From Linepithema humile (Eukaryota; Arthropoda; Insecta; Hymenoptera; Formicidae): a stretch of 64,000 nucleotides of DNA. The position numbers and the translations under genes were made by a program. Where the stretch lies: NCBI RefSeq assembly GCF_040581485.1, contig NC_090133.1:8308001-8372000 (forward strand), read 5' to 3'. Under the pieces are notes generated by a model that did not search any database, had not been told where the DNA came from, and saw only the letters and a list, made by a program, of their open reading frames with translations. This document shows, in pieces, positions 39,086 to 51,928 of this stretch (its first letter is position 1; every line of letters begins with the position of its first letter).

Positions 39086-40727
39086 ATGCAAAGTGTAATA
39101 AATTCAGTAAAAGGCACGGCGTTGGGCGTCGCTGAATACTTGACGCCAGTACTGAAGGTAAGTTTTATCCATTTTTATCTCCTTTGTTTTGCTCGCCGGA
39201 AATCGAATACTCGTCGGAGATTAGATATTTGGTTAGGATGTCGTCAACAGCAAAAGGGGGGGGGGATATACACGGTGTATAGTAAATCTTGATGTAATCG
39301 ACACAAAGAAGTTCTTTATTTAAAGAACATATAAAGAATAATTTGTTTCTTTAAAAAAAAAACAAAGTTGAAATATAGAATAAATCTTTGACGAATCTAT
39401 GATGAAAAACTACACAGTTGCAATAAAAAAATTATTTTATATTTTTTTCTTGTTTCTTTATATGAAATTGTATTCCAACTAATTGTACGATTTACTGGAT
39501 CTGTTATGCATTGATTGAAATAAATTACTATTTTAAGGAAAGCAAGTTCCGAGAAACAGGTGTTTTGACACCAGAAGAATTTGTAGCCGCTGGAGATCAT
39601 TTGGTGCATCATTGTCCCACGTGGCAGTGGGCTACTGGTGACGAGGATAGAGCAAAGTCTTACTTACCAAAAGGCAAACAGTTTCTGCTAACTCGCAATG
39701 TTCCCTGCACACGACGATGCAAGCAGGTAGTGTTGGCTGAAAATAGTAACATCAACTCTTTTCATTTTTGTTTGTACACAATTTAACATGCATTTGTAGA
39801 TGGAGTATAGCAACGAACAGGAATGCATTATAGAAGCAGATGATCCCGAAGGTGGTTGGGTGGATACTCATCATTATGCCACCAGTCTAGCTGGCTTGGA
39901 TGAAAGAGTAACAGAAATGGCGTTGGAGGAGACATCGGAAGCTCCAGCCCAAACTGAAGATAATGCAGATGAAGATGAGGATGATGAGGACGCTGCCGAC
40001 ATGGAAGCTTTTGAAATTAGTGGAATGCTAGATGATCAGGATAAGGTAGCAGACAAACTTGTGAAAAAAATAACTTTCTGAATCGAGAATTGTGGAATTT
40101 TTGCTACATTTTGCTTTGTTGCAGCACGCGACAACAGAAAGTACAAAGAAAAGTAGCCAAGAGAAACGGAACTCATTTACGGAGGGAGAAATTATTCACA
40201 CTCGCACCTACGACTTGTACATTACATACGATAAATACTATCAAACGCCTAGATTATGGTTATTTGGATACAATGAGGTTAAAATTTTACTTACCTTTTC
40301 CAAATTTGTAAGCTCTTCAATTGTTCCATCACTGGACTAATTATGCTATTTATTTGGTTCAATTAGAACCGAAAGCCACTTAGCGTAGAAGAAATGTATG
40401 AAGACGTCAGTCAAGATCACGCGAAGAAGACAGTTACGATGGAAACTCACCCGCACTTGCCCGGTCCTCCTATGGCTTCTGTTCATCCCTGCAGGTGAAA
40501 AGAAATCGATTTAAATTTGTCGAATTTATGAATTCATAAATTTAACAGTTTATTATTTGCGCAGGCATGCCGAAGTAATGAAGAAGATTATGGAGACAGT
40601 AATGGAGGGCGGCGGAGAATTGGGAGTGCATATGTACCTTATAATATTTCTCAAGTTTGTTCAGTCTGTCATACCGACGATCGAATATGACTACACGCAA
40701 AACTTTATGCTAAACGCAATCGGCTAA
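39086..40727 (+). CDS. ATG3: ubiquitin-like-conjugating enzyme ATG3
   Basis: E2-like enzyme that transfers ATG8/LC3 from ATG7 to phosphatidylethanolamine, essential for autophagosome formation. Six exons: 39086-39157, 39538-39726, 39800-40045, 40125-40277, 40367-40494 and 40565-40727; all junctions GT..AG in phase; 316 residues, about the length of animal ATG3. N-terminal amphipathic segment with TALGVAEYLTPVL. HHCPTWQWATGD and RNVPCTRRCKQ are typical of the N-terminal half. An acidic flexible region follows (exon 3, D/E-rich) and then the catalytic HPC motif with Cys at residue 262. The C-terminus has FLKFVQSVIPTIEYDYT. The start is the ATG at 39086; an upstream TTG in the same frame is not needed. 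Clear complete ortholog. Confidence 0.97.
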
Positions 40728-42670
40728 ATGTATTGTTATGATTAAATAACTAGCATTCTATTGTAATTAATATAAATTGCTTACAAATTGTATTCAATGG
40801 ATATGCGGGATATTTGTGTATCGATGTTTACTACGCTTTTCATCATCACGTATGTGCGAAAATATGAAAATCGTGAGGATATTCGATATCGCGTAAGGAT
40901 CCAAGAATGTACAATTATATGTATTATGAATTTGAGAATCTAGAAAGCACGGTATCTAAGGGAATCTAGCGTCGAATGTGAGCATTCAGTTCAGAGAGTT
41001 TAAATGATATTAAATCGCCCGGATTTCAAGCGTTTCGCATTTTAAAATCCATTTATATACTCATCCTAATTAATTTTAAGTAAAATGTACCTCCACAGCA
41101 AGTGCACATTACAACACGTTTTTTACATTGCGATATAATTGAGTTAAGTTGATATTATTTGACGTGATACGGACGTCAAGACAATAAGTGAAAAATAAAG
41201 GCTATGTTGAAAGCAACGAAAAATCCCACAAAAATACGAAAGTAATTTCCTACAATTAATTAAGCTAATTATCTGCTAGCTTATTTATTTACAAAAAGAA
41301 GCTGAAATATTTATCAAAATCGATTATAGTTATTTATTAGGAAAATAAATGTAAATATTCCGAATTACCTGTGTGTGATCAATTTATTTGCAGAATTATG
41401 TATATAATCGAATAACGACACGATAAATTAAGACTGTACACTTAATCTTGAAACTGAAGAAATTAATAGAAAAAATTATAGAACTAATTAAAAAAAAAAA
41501 ACTGCGAACGCTACTGAAGACCGGGTGTAGTATTGCTCGAAGTATAGCCAAGTACACGGTTCTGCGATTATGGTGCCACATTTTTCAGTCAACCCATTTC
41601 CTTTATTTTCTTTCTCACACGTCGGAAATACACATAATTACTTGCCGTTATACTGATAATTCGTAACACCCCCATAAATTTACTGACATATAAATTAACA
41701 TAAGCGCGATTAGATGAATTGCTCGTTTGATAAAATAAACAGGCTCTACACGGCACGATATCGTCCACATTATTTTACGAGCAATTAGATAAAAGAAACT
41801 ACTTACTGACTCATGTCTTAATGTCTCCCACCTTCTCAAATATTACTTTCTTACGTCTACAAATTGTTGCTCTAACGCAATAATAAAATAACGAAATTTT
41901 ACAATATCTCCAAATCTCGCTTTTTAAATAGTTTGCCAGTATGTTCAAATCTCGCTATTGAAATAATGACTTTGTATTATTTTTGAGTTTATTTATGTAT
42001 ATAATATTTTGCAACATTTACAAATCTCACTGTTTACAATTTTCACGAAATTACAATGTTGCTTTAGAGTATGTACACAGGATTCATTTATGATAAAAGA
42101 GATAAGTGGTCCGACAATTTTTATAATATTAAGAGGCAATTAGTGCTCGCTGATAACGCAATCGCTATTGCTCGTGTTGTACACTATATAAGTACGGAAA
42201 AAATATTGTGCTGTCAGTAAAATCGCAAAACAGTTTGCAACATTTGCTTTTCTCAGCTCGTCGAAACAATAAAAGCCGAGTAATTTTAACAATCTATTAC
42301 TACAAAGTAATCAGACTAGAGACACTGTTGCAATTATCATTGTACTATTTCCTTTTTCTGATCTTGGTTTGTATACTTGCTCATTTGATAATAATTATTT
42401 AATCGCGTACTTTCTATCGCCTTCCCGAGCGTATTTGCGAGTCTTCTTCGCGCATTTAACTCTCCGTCAAAGAGGGTGATCGTATCTTCGTTACTTGCTG
42501 TACATTACTCTTTTGTACACACACTGCCCAGGCGATATTAGATAACACTGCATGTTCCATAAATTTAAAACCGTATATATTAACAACACTTAACTTCTTA
42601 TATTGCGCAGCAAAATCTGAAATTTAAACTGTCCGGAAATTCTTTTCGTTAAGTAAAACGTATTTTCACG
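40728..42670. other. intergenic between ATG3 and lipase
   Basis: ATG3 3' flank with AATAAA-type signals near 41196, then AT-rich sequence. A TATATAAG sequence near the right end is listed separately. No gene recognised. Confidence 0.5.
42185..42192 (+). promoter_or_regulatory. possible TATA box upstream of lipase gene
   Basis: TATATAAG followed about 25 bp later by a plausible start region. It lies about 480 bp upstream of the lipase ATG, so a long leader would be needed. In AT-rich DNA this can occur by chance. Confidence 0.25.
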
Positions 42671-45029
42671 ATGATCCACGTTTCTCAGCGATTTATTTTC
42701 GCCGTTATAATATATGCAGCTGCAACCAGTAAGTATTGATAAATTTATATTCTAGTTTGTATGATAAAACCTAAACTTCATTTGTTGAATATATCATACA
42801 CTGTATTGATACTTTAACAATTTCGAAGATTTTAGTTAAGAATTTTAAGATTAAATTGTATTAGAACAATGTATTTTATTGTATATATAAATTAATATAC
42901 AGTTTTAATATAATATAAAAGTAGATATATCTAATAAATATAATAACATAAACACAATGTTCAACATAAGAGCGAAGAAAATTAGCTAAATATTGTATAA
43001 TGTTTTACAGGCGCAGAACCTGTTGAAGATAATATCACAGACAGCATTTTTCTGCGTCTTTATGCCGGGTATTTATTTTTACATCTTGTATCACTCTTAT
43101 CACTTATATTGTTTGAAATCAATTTTTATTCCGACTAGAGATAAAAAAAACATTCATATTCTTAGAACAATATCTCTTTCGACGCGAGATAAAATACATT
43201 TCCAATAAATTATTTTTGTATTGATCTTGACATTGTGTCTCATTTAGATCTCTAGATGAATATATTGATTATTCACTGGAAAATGATACAATCCTATCTA
43301 AGCTAATCGACGGCAAACCAACAGTGCTATATATTCATGGCTTTATGGAACATTTAGAGAAAGAGAGCGTCAGAACGGTGATACAAGGTATATATTCCGA
43401 GAAGAATACAACGAGAATAGTATTCATGCTCTATCAAAAATATTAAAATTACTTTTATCTTTTCAGCTTACTTGAAGCGGAACGATCATAACGTCATCGG
43501 GATAGATTATGGCAAAGTGGCGAATGACACATACCCTAATGTAGTAAAAAACGCTTTTAACGTTGGAACTACTCTCGCGGAAACCCTTGACAAACTGGTA
43601 GCGTTGGGCTTTGACGCAAGAAAATTGCACGTTGTCGGACACTCCATGGGTGCCCAAATCGCCGGCATCGTCGGTAGAGAAGTAAGCTTTAGGATTCCTA
43701 GAATTACAGGTAAAAGTCCAGAGTTTTGACTGATAAATTTGTTTTGATTTGTTTCGCTTGCGTATCGCTGCATAATACTGAAATATCTTCTCTCAATAAT
43801 AAAATTTTGAGATATTTTAATAATTTACACAAATTAATACACAAAATATTTGAAATTATTTTTAATAATAGTAAATGTTGATACTAAATAAAATAATAAT
43901 AATTTGATTATGTTGAAATTATATCTCTGTTAAAGAAATAAAACTTGAATTTGCAATATTTCTAAATCTTACTCTTAGGAAAATTTACTTTAAACTGGCC
44001 TAAAGTTTATTAAAGTTTTTTTAGTAACTTTAAAAATTTGAAAAGTTCTTTTAAGTAATTATAAAAATTTTTAAATTTTGTTTAAGTTATTTCAGAGTTT
44101 TAAAAATATTCTTGAGTTTTTGCTTCTTTAGTTATTGAAGACATAAAGTTCATAAAAAGTTATTTAAAAGTTTTTGCAGAGTAAATCCTATTTTAAAGCG
44201 TTCAAATTTACTCTTCAAAACTTTTAAAAAGTTCTATAGTAAACCAAAAAGTTTTCTTAATTTCTCATTTTTTTTAAGTTTTTAAAAAGTAAATTTTCCT
44301 AAGGGTTGCTTTTTAAGGATCAGAGTTCTGTAATTAATTTTCTGAAATAGAACAGCCGTATGTTGCAAAATATTTGCAAAATATTCTTTTGTACAGGTTT
44401 GGATCCCGCCGGCCCTCTTTTCAACATTCTCATGCCTCGCCTTTCGTCTTCCGACGCCAGTATGGTGGATATTATACACACGGATTACGGCTTTTACGGT
44501 ATTGGCAGGAGCACAGGCACAGTGGACTTTTTCCCAAACAACGGTGTCCGTGTACAACCCGGCTGTCCGTTAAATACTACTTTTTACAGCGACGAAGGTA
44601 TATTCTCTCTCAGAATTTTGATAAAAATAAATTGTGCCTTATACATCTCGATTGTTGTTTGTCATGACAGATTTCTGCAGCCATCATCGATCCTGGAGAT
44701 ACTACGCCGAATCCTTGACCGACGAATCGGCCTTCTTGGGCGTGCAATGCCCTTCACCGTTCAGCTTTATATCCGGCGGATGCAATAATAATACGCTGAT
44801 CGCCATGGGCTATGGCACTCCAATTACAGCGTTAGTGAAACAATCTCGAGTTTTAAAAAAATACCTTGAAACAAAATTATTATTTTATACAATTAAATTC
44901 TGGAATGGCGGAATACTTATTCTTCTTTTCATTTCTTGCAGGAAAGGAAGTGTTTATTTGGTGACAAGCCACCAGAGTCCTTTCGCGTTGGAGAAAGGAC
45001 ATATTAACATCATTTTACCATCGTTTTGA
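42671..45029 (+). CDS. secreted pancreatic-lipase-family lipase (phospholipase A1-like)
   Basis: Alpha/beta-hydrolase of the pancreatic lipase superfamily, the group that in Hymenoptera includes phospholipase A1-like and digestive lipases; hydrolyses lipid esters outside the cell. Seven exons: 42671-42728, 43011-43068, 43248-43387, 43467-43709, 44397-44597, 44671-44830 and 44942-45029; in phase; 315 residues, usual for the insect family. An N-terminal hydrophobic signal peptide (about residues 1-20) is followed by a mature start AEPVED. Catalytic triad visible: nucleophile Ser145 in GHSMG, Asp169 in LDPAGP and His238 in CSHHRSW. The oxyanion-loop motif is YIHGFME. Paired cysteines occur near GCP and QCPSP, with a SGGC. 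The fourth intron carries a MITE. Triacylglycerol versus phospholipid preference cannot be told from this. Confidence 0.93.
43971..44306. mobile_element. MITE with CTTAGGAAAATTTAC ends in lipase intron 4
   Basis: Left end ACTCTTAGGAAAATTTACTT and right end AAGTAAATTTTCCTAAGGGT form inverted repeats of about 20 bp with one mismatch. The interior is AT-rich with repeated AAAGTTTTT words and no coding capacity. No clear target duplication. Confidence 0.7.
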
Positions 45030-45324
45030 ATTCAACCGTAATTACATAAAATAACATTACAGAAAAAAAATATGATCTCTAATAGCGAACTGGTATAAAA
45101 AAGAAAAATGCATTTCAGCCTCTGCGACGTGCGTACACCATATTACATACATTAAGAATTAAACGCAACGTCTTATTTTATTTCTTGTAACACACACAGC
45201 ATAAATAATCGCTCGTATTATTTCCGCATATCGAGTCCTCTTCCCTTCCATGAAATAGCGATCTCCATTAGTTTAATTTCTATTTAGATGTCATATAATT
45301 AACGATTGTGTATTATCGCAATGC

Positions 45325-45378
45325 TTGATATTTTTAAACTTGAATTTTAAACTTGATATTTGTAAACTTGAATTTTTT
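45325..45378. repeat. 27-28-bp tandem duplication
   Basis: cttgatatttttaaacttga followed by attttaaa is repeated once with small changes (cttgatatttgtaaacttga). Simple local duplication between the lipase and odorant-receptor genes. Confidence 0.7.
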
Positions 45379-45777
45379 CGCACAAAATAATATAATATAA
45401 TTTTAAATTTGTGAAATATTTAAAGTATAAATATAAAAATATTCCAGCATTCATACACTAACCCGCGTGTATCGATTGCGATAAAATAAAAGCTAGCATT
45501 AGGTACATTAACATTCATTTTTAATAACCGCAGTTTTTCTAATAATATGAGACAGTTCTTGTTGCAAATAGAAAAACTTATGCTCTAAATTATTTATCAT
45601 AATGGAACCCGAGGCAGTTCTCCGTGCGAGAGAATGAGAAAATAATGTAGTATGAAATAGTGATGCGAGGAAACGGAGACTGTAATAGAATATCATCTTT
45701 GAAGAAAATTGTTTTGCAAGAAGTGTTTTCACTGAAACCTTATTTAAAGACTTTCCTTCAGACATTTTATTTTAAAA

Positions 45778-47367
45778 ATGATGCACACTCTTCCCTTATC
45801 GTTCGCGCTATTGACATACACTGGATATTGGCGACCCGTCGATTGGCCCTCGGCATCTATCAAGTATCGGATGTACGTCGTTTATACCGTCACGATGATC
45901 TTTCTGCTTCACTCGTTCGCTTTTTGTGGTATAGTTGATTGCTTCATGATTAAAGATCTCGAGACCTTTATCGAGAAATTCTCGCTGTTCATATCGGTGG
46001 CTGGTGTTTGCTGCAAAGTGATGAATTTGGTGCTACGTCGTGACAAGATCATAGGTCTCACCGACATGCTGCTGAAGGACATGTGTGTCCCCAAAGACAA
46101 TCACGAAGCGGACATCCAGCGACGATTCGATCGGAGCGCCAAGTGTGTGAATTTTTATTTTGTAAAATACATTTTGAATTCTACGTGATTATCTTTGAAA
46201 TTTATGCAAAACAAAAATCTGACAACCCGAGAATTGATAAAATTAAGTGTAAGTAAATCATAGTTTTTTCTTTAAATATTCGCAGTATTTCATAAAGTGT
46301 CTTTTTTTTTTTCTTTAAGGACAATTACAATCTACTGTGAGATACTGAACGAATCGGCCGTTTTCTTCGCAACAGTCGCCCAGCTCCGGCACTTCGTTAA
46401 CACCCGGACGCTGCCGCTTTCCGATTGGGTGCCATACGATATCTCATCAACTCCCGTTTACTGGGCTACTGTGTTGCATCAGACAATCGGGTTGATGGTC
46501 TGCGCGAACGCCAGCGTTGCCCACGAGACTCTCATTTCTGGTTTTATGATTCAGGCCTGTGCCCAGCTGGACATACTTTGTCATCGCGCTCGCACACTTC
46601 CGGAGTCATTGCAAGAGATCCGGAAACACAGTACCTCAGGGCAAGACTTGAAGGCGCGGGAGCAGCAACTCGTCCGTGAGCTCGTTCATCATCATCGCTA
46701 TGTGTATAGGTGAAGATAGGTGCTTATTAAAAAAAAAAAATATTAAACTGACAGTGGAACAAATATTTTGCAGATTCGCGAAACGTATCAATACGGTGTT
46801 TACGCTGATGATTTTCATACAGTTCACTATAAGCTCGACGGTACTCTGTTTGAGCATCTACAAGATGTCGACGAAGAGCTTACTGAGCCTCGAATTCGCG
46901 TGGAGTTTGTCGTATCTCGGCTGTATGCTTATGCAAATCTATTTATACTGCTGGTTTGGCAACGAGGTTACGTTGAAGGTCGGATATTTAAACGTTTCTA
47001 TTTTTTTTTTAAAGAGTCTTGAATTAGTTTAAAGTCGGTTTGTTAAAGGACTTTTCCTTTAAACATTTATTTTTAAATGTGCAGAGCGCTGAAGTCAGCA
47101 GTGCCATTTACGAGATGGACTGGCCGATGCTTTCCACCGATTTAATGAAAACTCTTTTGATAATAATTGTGCGATCTAAGAAACCTATTATTATAACAAG
47201 CGGTCAGATTGTCACTTTATCCAACGACTCGTTCATGAAGGTTAATATTAATAATACTAAACACATTTCTTTTTTAACACGATTATATTTGTATGCTATT
47301 TAAAGTTCTATTCTTTCAGATTATTAGAATATCTTATTCGGCGTACAATTTTCTGAAGAGCTCTTAG
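45778..47367 (+). CDS. insect odorant receptor (7tm_6 family)
   Basis: Seven-transmembrane insect odorant receptor, expected to form an odour-gated cation channel with Orco in olfactory neurons. Five exons: 45778-46142, 46320-46709, 46774-46978, 47085-47240 and 47320-47367; all junctions in phase; 387 residues, typical for ant ORs. Hydrophobic segments appear in exon 1 (YVVYTVTMIFLLHSF), exon 2 (TVLHQTIGLMVCA) and exon 3 (TVFTLMIFIQFTISS; YLGCMLMQIYLYCWFGNEV). The C-terminus has the family pattern, with SSAIYEMDW, LIIIVRSKKPIIITSG and a final short exon SYSAYNFLK. The gene looks intact. Ligand unknown. Its last exon and 3' flank are the left edge of the tandemly duplicated segment with the Spaetzle genes. 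Confidence 0.95.
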
Positions 47368-47526
47368 TATAAGGACTCATAGTTTTACGTCACGAAGAAA
47401 AACAACTTAATGACTAACTAATTATTATTACTCAAAAATATTTGCTAAAATATTTTTTAAAATATTCTTATACATATATACCTTGTATATCTTTACTACG
47501 AAAGGCAGAATTTCTGGTTCTGCCGT

Positions 47527-49185
47527 TTAATTTGTATGAAAATAGAGGTGGCAGCAACAAGTCGCAGGAAACGGAAAGCTTTCGTGGACAGTTTTCACAT
47601 TGTCCTTGATAGCTAATAGTTGCCGATAAATATATTTCTGTTTGCACCGTGGAAAGTAACCTTCGGGTAGCTTGTCGTTGATTATTTGGCATTTGCTATC
47701 TTGTTCTCTAAAAGGAAAATACATTACACCACTTTTCATAGCAGTCTATTTTGCTCTACTGACAATCCGTTCATTTTATATTTATTATGTCACTTTTAAT
47801 TGTATATAAATATGAAAAAATTGTTAAATTTTAATTTACGGCGCTTTTTATTAATGTAATACTCACTGGCATGTTTCAATATGTATACGCTGTTGGAAAT
47901 TCATCTCTTTCGATTGCACGATAAGCATCCATTCACCATTCATACTTTTAGCCGCTTCCGGAATAATATCATGTCCCTACAATTTTATATTGTTTTCCTT
48001 AATTAGTTTTATAAAATTTAACACTAATATTAAAAATGATTTTACCGTGGACGGACAAAGTTCTTTTACGTCTTCTAAATCTAATCTTGAGTCAATAGGC
48101 ACCTATCAATAAAAAAGAAGAAATTTAAGAACCAAAACTTTGATGTTACAATTAATCATAAACAATTATTGGTTTACTAACAGCATCCTTAAACGCGTAA
48201 ACATACAAATCGGAATTTTTCTTAAGTATTTGGTTTACAAACTCTCTGGGATAATTTTGAACATTTTCGCAAAAGAGTTGGCCGTTGTCACAGCGTGGCG
48301 CGGTTTCGTCAATTTTAGTTTTTACGTAACTTCTACCACCATTTCGTGTTCGCAATCTGTAGTCATCTGGAAATACAAAGCCTGCTTGATTGCGGGCATA
48401 TTATTTTCTGAGTTATAAATTGGAAATAAAACGATTAATGTTAATATTGAAATTACAGTTGCGTTATTTTTCAAGATACATTATTTCGAAATTTTTATAT
48501 GTTACCTTCAATATATTTTACTACTTTTTGTACATTCTTTTCCTTATAATTTGGTTGCTCAGCCATTTTTGAGGACACTGAATATACTCCATTTACATAA
48601 TTCTTATAATACTCTTTATAAGAATCATATCCGTTATAATAAGCTTCGATTATCTGGAATAAAAACGGAAAACATGTTTGTTTAGTTTTTACTTTTTTGT
48701 TGCGCATTTGTCTTAATTGAACTCATCGATAATTCATCAATCCTTTTTTTTATCAATACATTTTGTATATCATTTCGATAATATTTTGATTAATAACTTG
48801 GAAATCACGTTTTCTAGAAGAAAGAATAACTAATTATATACTTAAGTGATTTATCTTGGATGGATTATTTGATTATCGGCGAGATTAATTTTACATGAGC
48901 CAATCATCTGACGCAACGGTTTGTCAATCTTGCTTAGAAGTTAAACTGTTTTTATTTTTATTTAATTACACTTTATATTAAGTTTAATATTATTTAACAA
49001 TACTATTTATTTATGCCGTTTGATATTATTAAGATCACATTTTTAAATCACATTTTTCACTCAAAGTGTAAACTGCACCTTTAAAGATTCTTTGAATCTT
49101 TTTTTAATTAAGACAATCAAAAATTTTTACATACCGGTAAAATAATGGAGAGCAGCAAAAATAGTGTAGTACATTTTTTCAACAT
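47527..49185 (-). CDS. Spaetzle-like Toll ligand, copy 1
   Basis: Secreted cystine-knot cytokine of the Spaetzle family, expected to activate a Toll receptor after proteolysis. Minus-strand exons: 49185-49135, 48653-48506, 48366-48182, 48102-48046, 47976-47867 and 47707-47527; in phase; 243 residues. Signal peptide about 1-20; tyrosine-rich N-terminal prodomain (YYNGYDSYKEYY). The FCENVQNYP motif, hallmark of Spaetzle prodomains, lies upstream of the knot. The knot has the seven expected cysteines: LCPS, ETC, SKC, RCK and TCCC, plus GEWMLIVQS and the QKYIYRQLLA segment. A trypsin-like activation site is placed at PIDSR (Arg134), leaving a mature domain of 109 residues, close to the about 106 residues of active fly Spaetzle. 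First of three tandem paralogs, and convergent with the odorant receptor (stop codons 160 bp apart). Confidence 0.93.
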
Positions 49186-49239
49186 TATTATTATAATTGT
49201 TCTTGTTTCTCTTGCACGGTGTAACACAAAACATACACT

Positions 49240-49448
49240 TCAAATGGCAAATACTGCAAAGTAAATTCCACTAACTGCCAATATGATATTGAAACCAACA
49301 GTAGCAGTTGTGTAGCTTATGAGCTCTGTGTATTTCTTTGTGAACTGTTTAAGTGATTTGAATACATGACGACTTTCTAACATCACATGACTGTCATAAG
49401 CTGTCGGTTTCTTATCGACCACATTATTATCTGCTTCCGAGACTTTAT
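49240..49448 (-). other. exon-like frame with C-terminal hydrophobic tail, unknown
   Basis: Minus-strand open frame of about 69 codons following a gatttcag acceptor-like site and ending in a stop 55 bp upstream of the copy-1 Spaetzle ATG. It starts DKVSEADNNVVDKK (the D would be completed by a G from an upstream exon) and ends in a hydrophobic stretch like a membrane anchor (IILAVSGIYFAVFAI). A donor-like AAAG|GTAAGTG at about 49612-49618 has a matching phase, but no upstream exon was found. The homologous DNA upstream of copies 2 and 3 is interrupted by stops and indels, so it is either a relic exon of a neighbouring gene or untranslated leader DNA. Confidence 0.3.
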
Positions 49449-50153
49449 CTGAAATCATCAAATCGCGTCAGAAGGACTGATTGTTTGCATTTTATTTCTG
49501 CGATGTACTAGATTAATTATCGTATCAATGGGAAAATTAATCCAACAAAATTTGCAACGAATGTATGGTAAATCGAATAAAAGTGAACAAACCAACGCAG
49601 AATAGAAACACTTACCTTTCAACTTATTATCAGGTAATTTTTAGTGTAACTCGAAATAACGCAGAATTAAATAATTATTTTATTTAATACATTTACAAAT
49701 ATAACTGATATAGATAAAAAAAGGTGATAACAGTATGTTATAAATAAATTTTTTTTTAGGTGTTTTACATAAGTTAATTCAAGAATCTAAATATATTTAA
49801 CCACTACTTTATTATTATCAACCGTTACGGTCGATATTTATAGCATTCATAGAGGAAAAATAACGTTTACGTCACAAAAAACTCAACAGCCAATTAATTA
49901 TTTTTGCAATCATACTTGTTTAAAATTACCCACTAATATAGTTTTAAAATATTTTTATACATATCTCTTTTGCTTAAAACTAAAATTTTTAAACGCTCAA
50001 TCTGATTCCTGTCGCTTAAATGTTTATTTATGTAATAATTCACGTTGAAATTATGATGGGATTCGTCAGGATGTTCTCAGAACGAATTTTATATGCGCTG
50101 CTTCTTGAAAATATTTATTTTAAGTACGTACGAAATGTTCAATGCATACATTT

Positions 50154-51928
50154 TTAATACTTTCTTTCTTCAATGTCACAGCAACACATAAATGGAAATT
50201 TATATAGATTGATGTTTGCTTGGTTGCCGTTAACAGTTAGGATGTTATAATAAATATATCTCTGTACGCATTTTGTGGTATAGCTTAAGGGTTCCTCAAG
50301 ATTCTCCTGAATTTCGCTGCAACTTTTATTTTTATTTCTGGAAATATAAAATATATTAAGCCACTTTTTATATTGTCTATTTTATTCTCGTTCTAACAGT
50401 CTGCATATTCTATTACTCATTATATATATATATTACTTTTATTTACATCATGTATAAAAATGAAAAATTGTCTAATTCAAATTTATAATCTTTTTCAGAT
50501 GGCACTTACACGCATTCTTCCGTATATATACGTTGGTGGAAATCCATGTCATCCGACTGTATGATCCATTTCCATTCGCCATGTATATTCCTGGCTTGTT
50601 GTGGCGAATAATAACGTTTCTAAAATTTTATATTGCTTTTGTTAATATCTGTAATATTCAACTAATATTAGATATGAATAACAATTAAAAAATAATTTTA
50701 CCCGAAACGAGCAAAAATTCTTCATTTTTGACTTTATATCTATTCTTGAGTCAATATTTGCCTATTAATAAAGAAAGAAGCTTAAGAATGGAAACTTTGA
50801 CGTTATATTAATGACAAAAATAGACAATATTAATTAATTTACTAACGCTATTCTCAAATGCGTAAGCGAACAAATGAGGATTGTTATAAAGTATTCGGTT
50901 CACAAGCTCTTGAGGATATTCCGAGTTATTTTCACAAGTGAACTGATCACTGCAACCCTTTGGAACGCTTATTTTTTCAATATTATTACTATCGTCATTC
51001 TGCGCTTGTAATCCGTCGTTATTCGAAAATCTAAAATTGCTCTCCAAGTCCGCATAGTTGCTGTTGCCTAAAGTCACATCCACAAAACGTGTTACGCTTA
51101 ACTGATAATGGCAAGTAGAAATATTAGTTTCTTTAGTGAGTCAAGTTACAAATTAAAAATAAAACGATTAATATTAGTATCAAATTAGCAATTACGTTAA
51201 TTGTCAAGATGTTACATATTTTGGTACATTACCTTCCGAATATTTGATTCCTTCTTCTCTGCCATTGCGATTGTAATCTGATTGTTCGGAAATTTCCTTA
51301 GTCATTGGATATTTTACTGCATTAATGAGATTGTTACTATATTGTCTGTAAGAGCTGTATCCATGATAAAAGCGAGCTTGGAGAATCTAGAAAAATGAAA
51401 ACGGAAAATTAATTTCTTCAATTTTTCCCACTTTTATTGCTTGTTTATTGCTTATTCAACTTCATCAATGCTATGAATTTATTTATTATATACAATATTT
51501 CAATAATAACTTGATTAATAACTTTAAAATGACGTTTTTCTAGAGAGAGGAATAATTTATTGTATTTGTGATTTATATCTCATATAGATTATTTAATTAT
51601 CGACAACATTGACTTTTCGACGGCTATTATTTATTTGATTGTAACAGTTTGTGTCTTGCTTGCTACGTTAAAGTGTTTTAATTTTTGTTTATTATATTTT
51701 ATATTAACTTTAATATTATTTAATATTATTATTTACTTATTGCGTTTAATATTGTTAAAAACACTTTTCAATTATCTTTCAATAATCTTTTGCTGTAAAT
51801 TGTACATTTAAATTTTTTCTAAGAATTTCTTAAATCTTTTTTAATTAAAACAATGAAAAGTTTTCACTTACCGGTAAGATAACAAAGACAGATAAAAATA
51901 ATGTAGCAAATTTCTTCAATACAATCAT
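50154..51928 (-). CDS. Spaetzle-like Toll ligand, copy 2
   Basis: Second tandem Spaetzle-family gene with the same six-exon structure: 51928-51872, 51386-51233, 51067-50847, 50761-50702, 50619-50510 and 50337-50154; all phases match; 261 residues. Signal peptide MIVLKKFATLFLSVFVIL, then the prodomain with RFYHGYSSYRQYS. Prodomain cysteines GCSD and TCEN precede SEYPQELVNRIL. Activation-type motif NIDSR (Arg150) is followed by the knot domain of 111 residues, with cysteines FC, EEC, KSC, TKC and MCCC all present and GEWKWIIQS, RYIYYN and KFPF conserved in position. No frameshift or stop was seen, so it looks functional. Sequence identity to copy 1 is low outside the cysteine framework. The promoter and exon 1 are nearly identical to copy 3. 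Confidence 0.9.
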
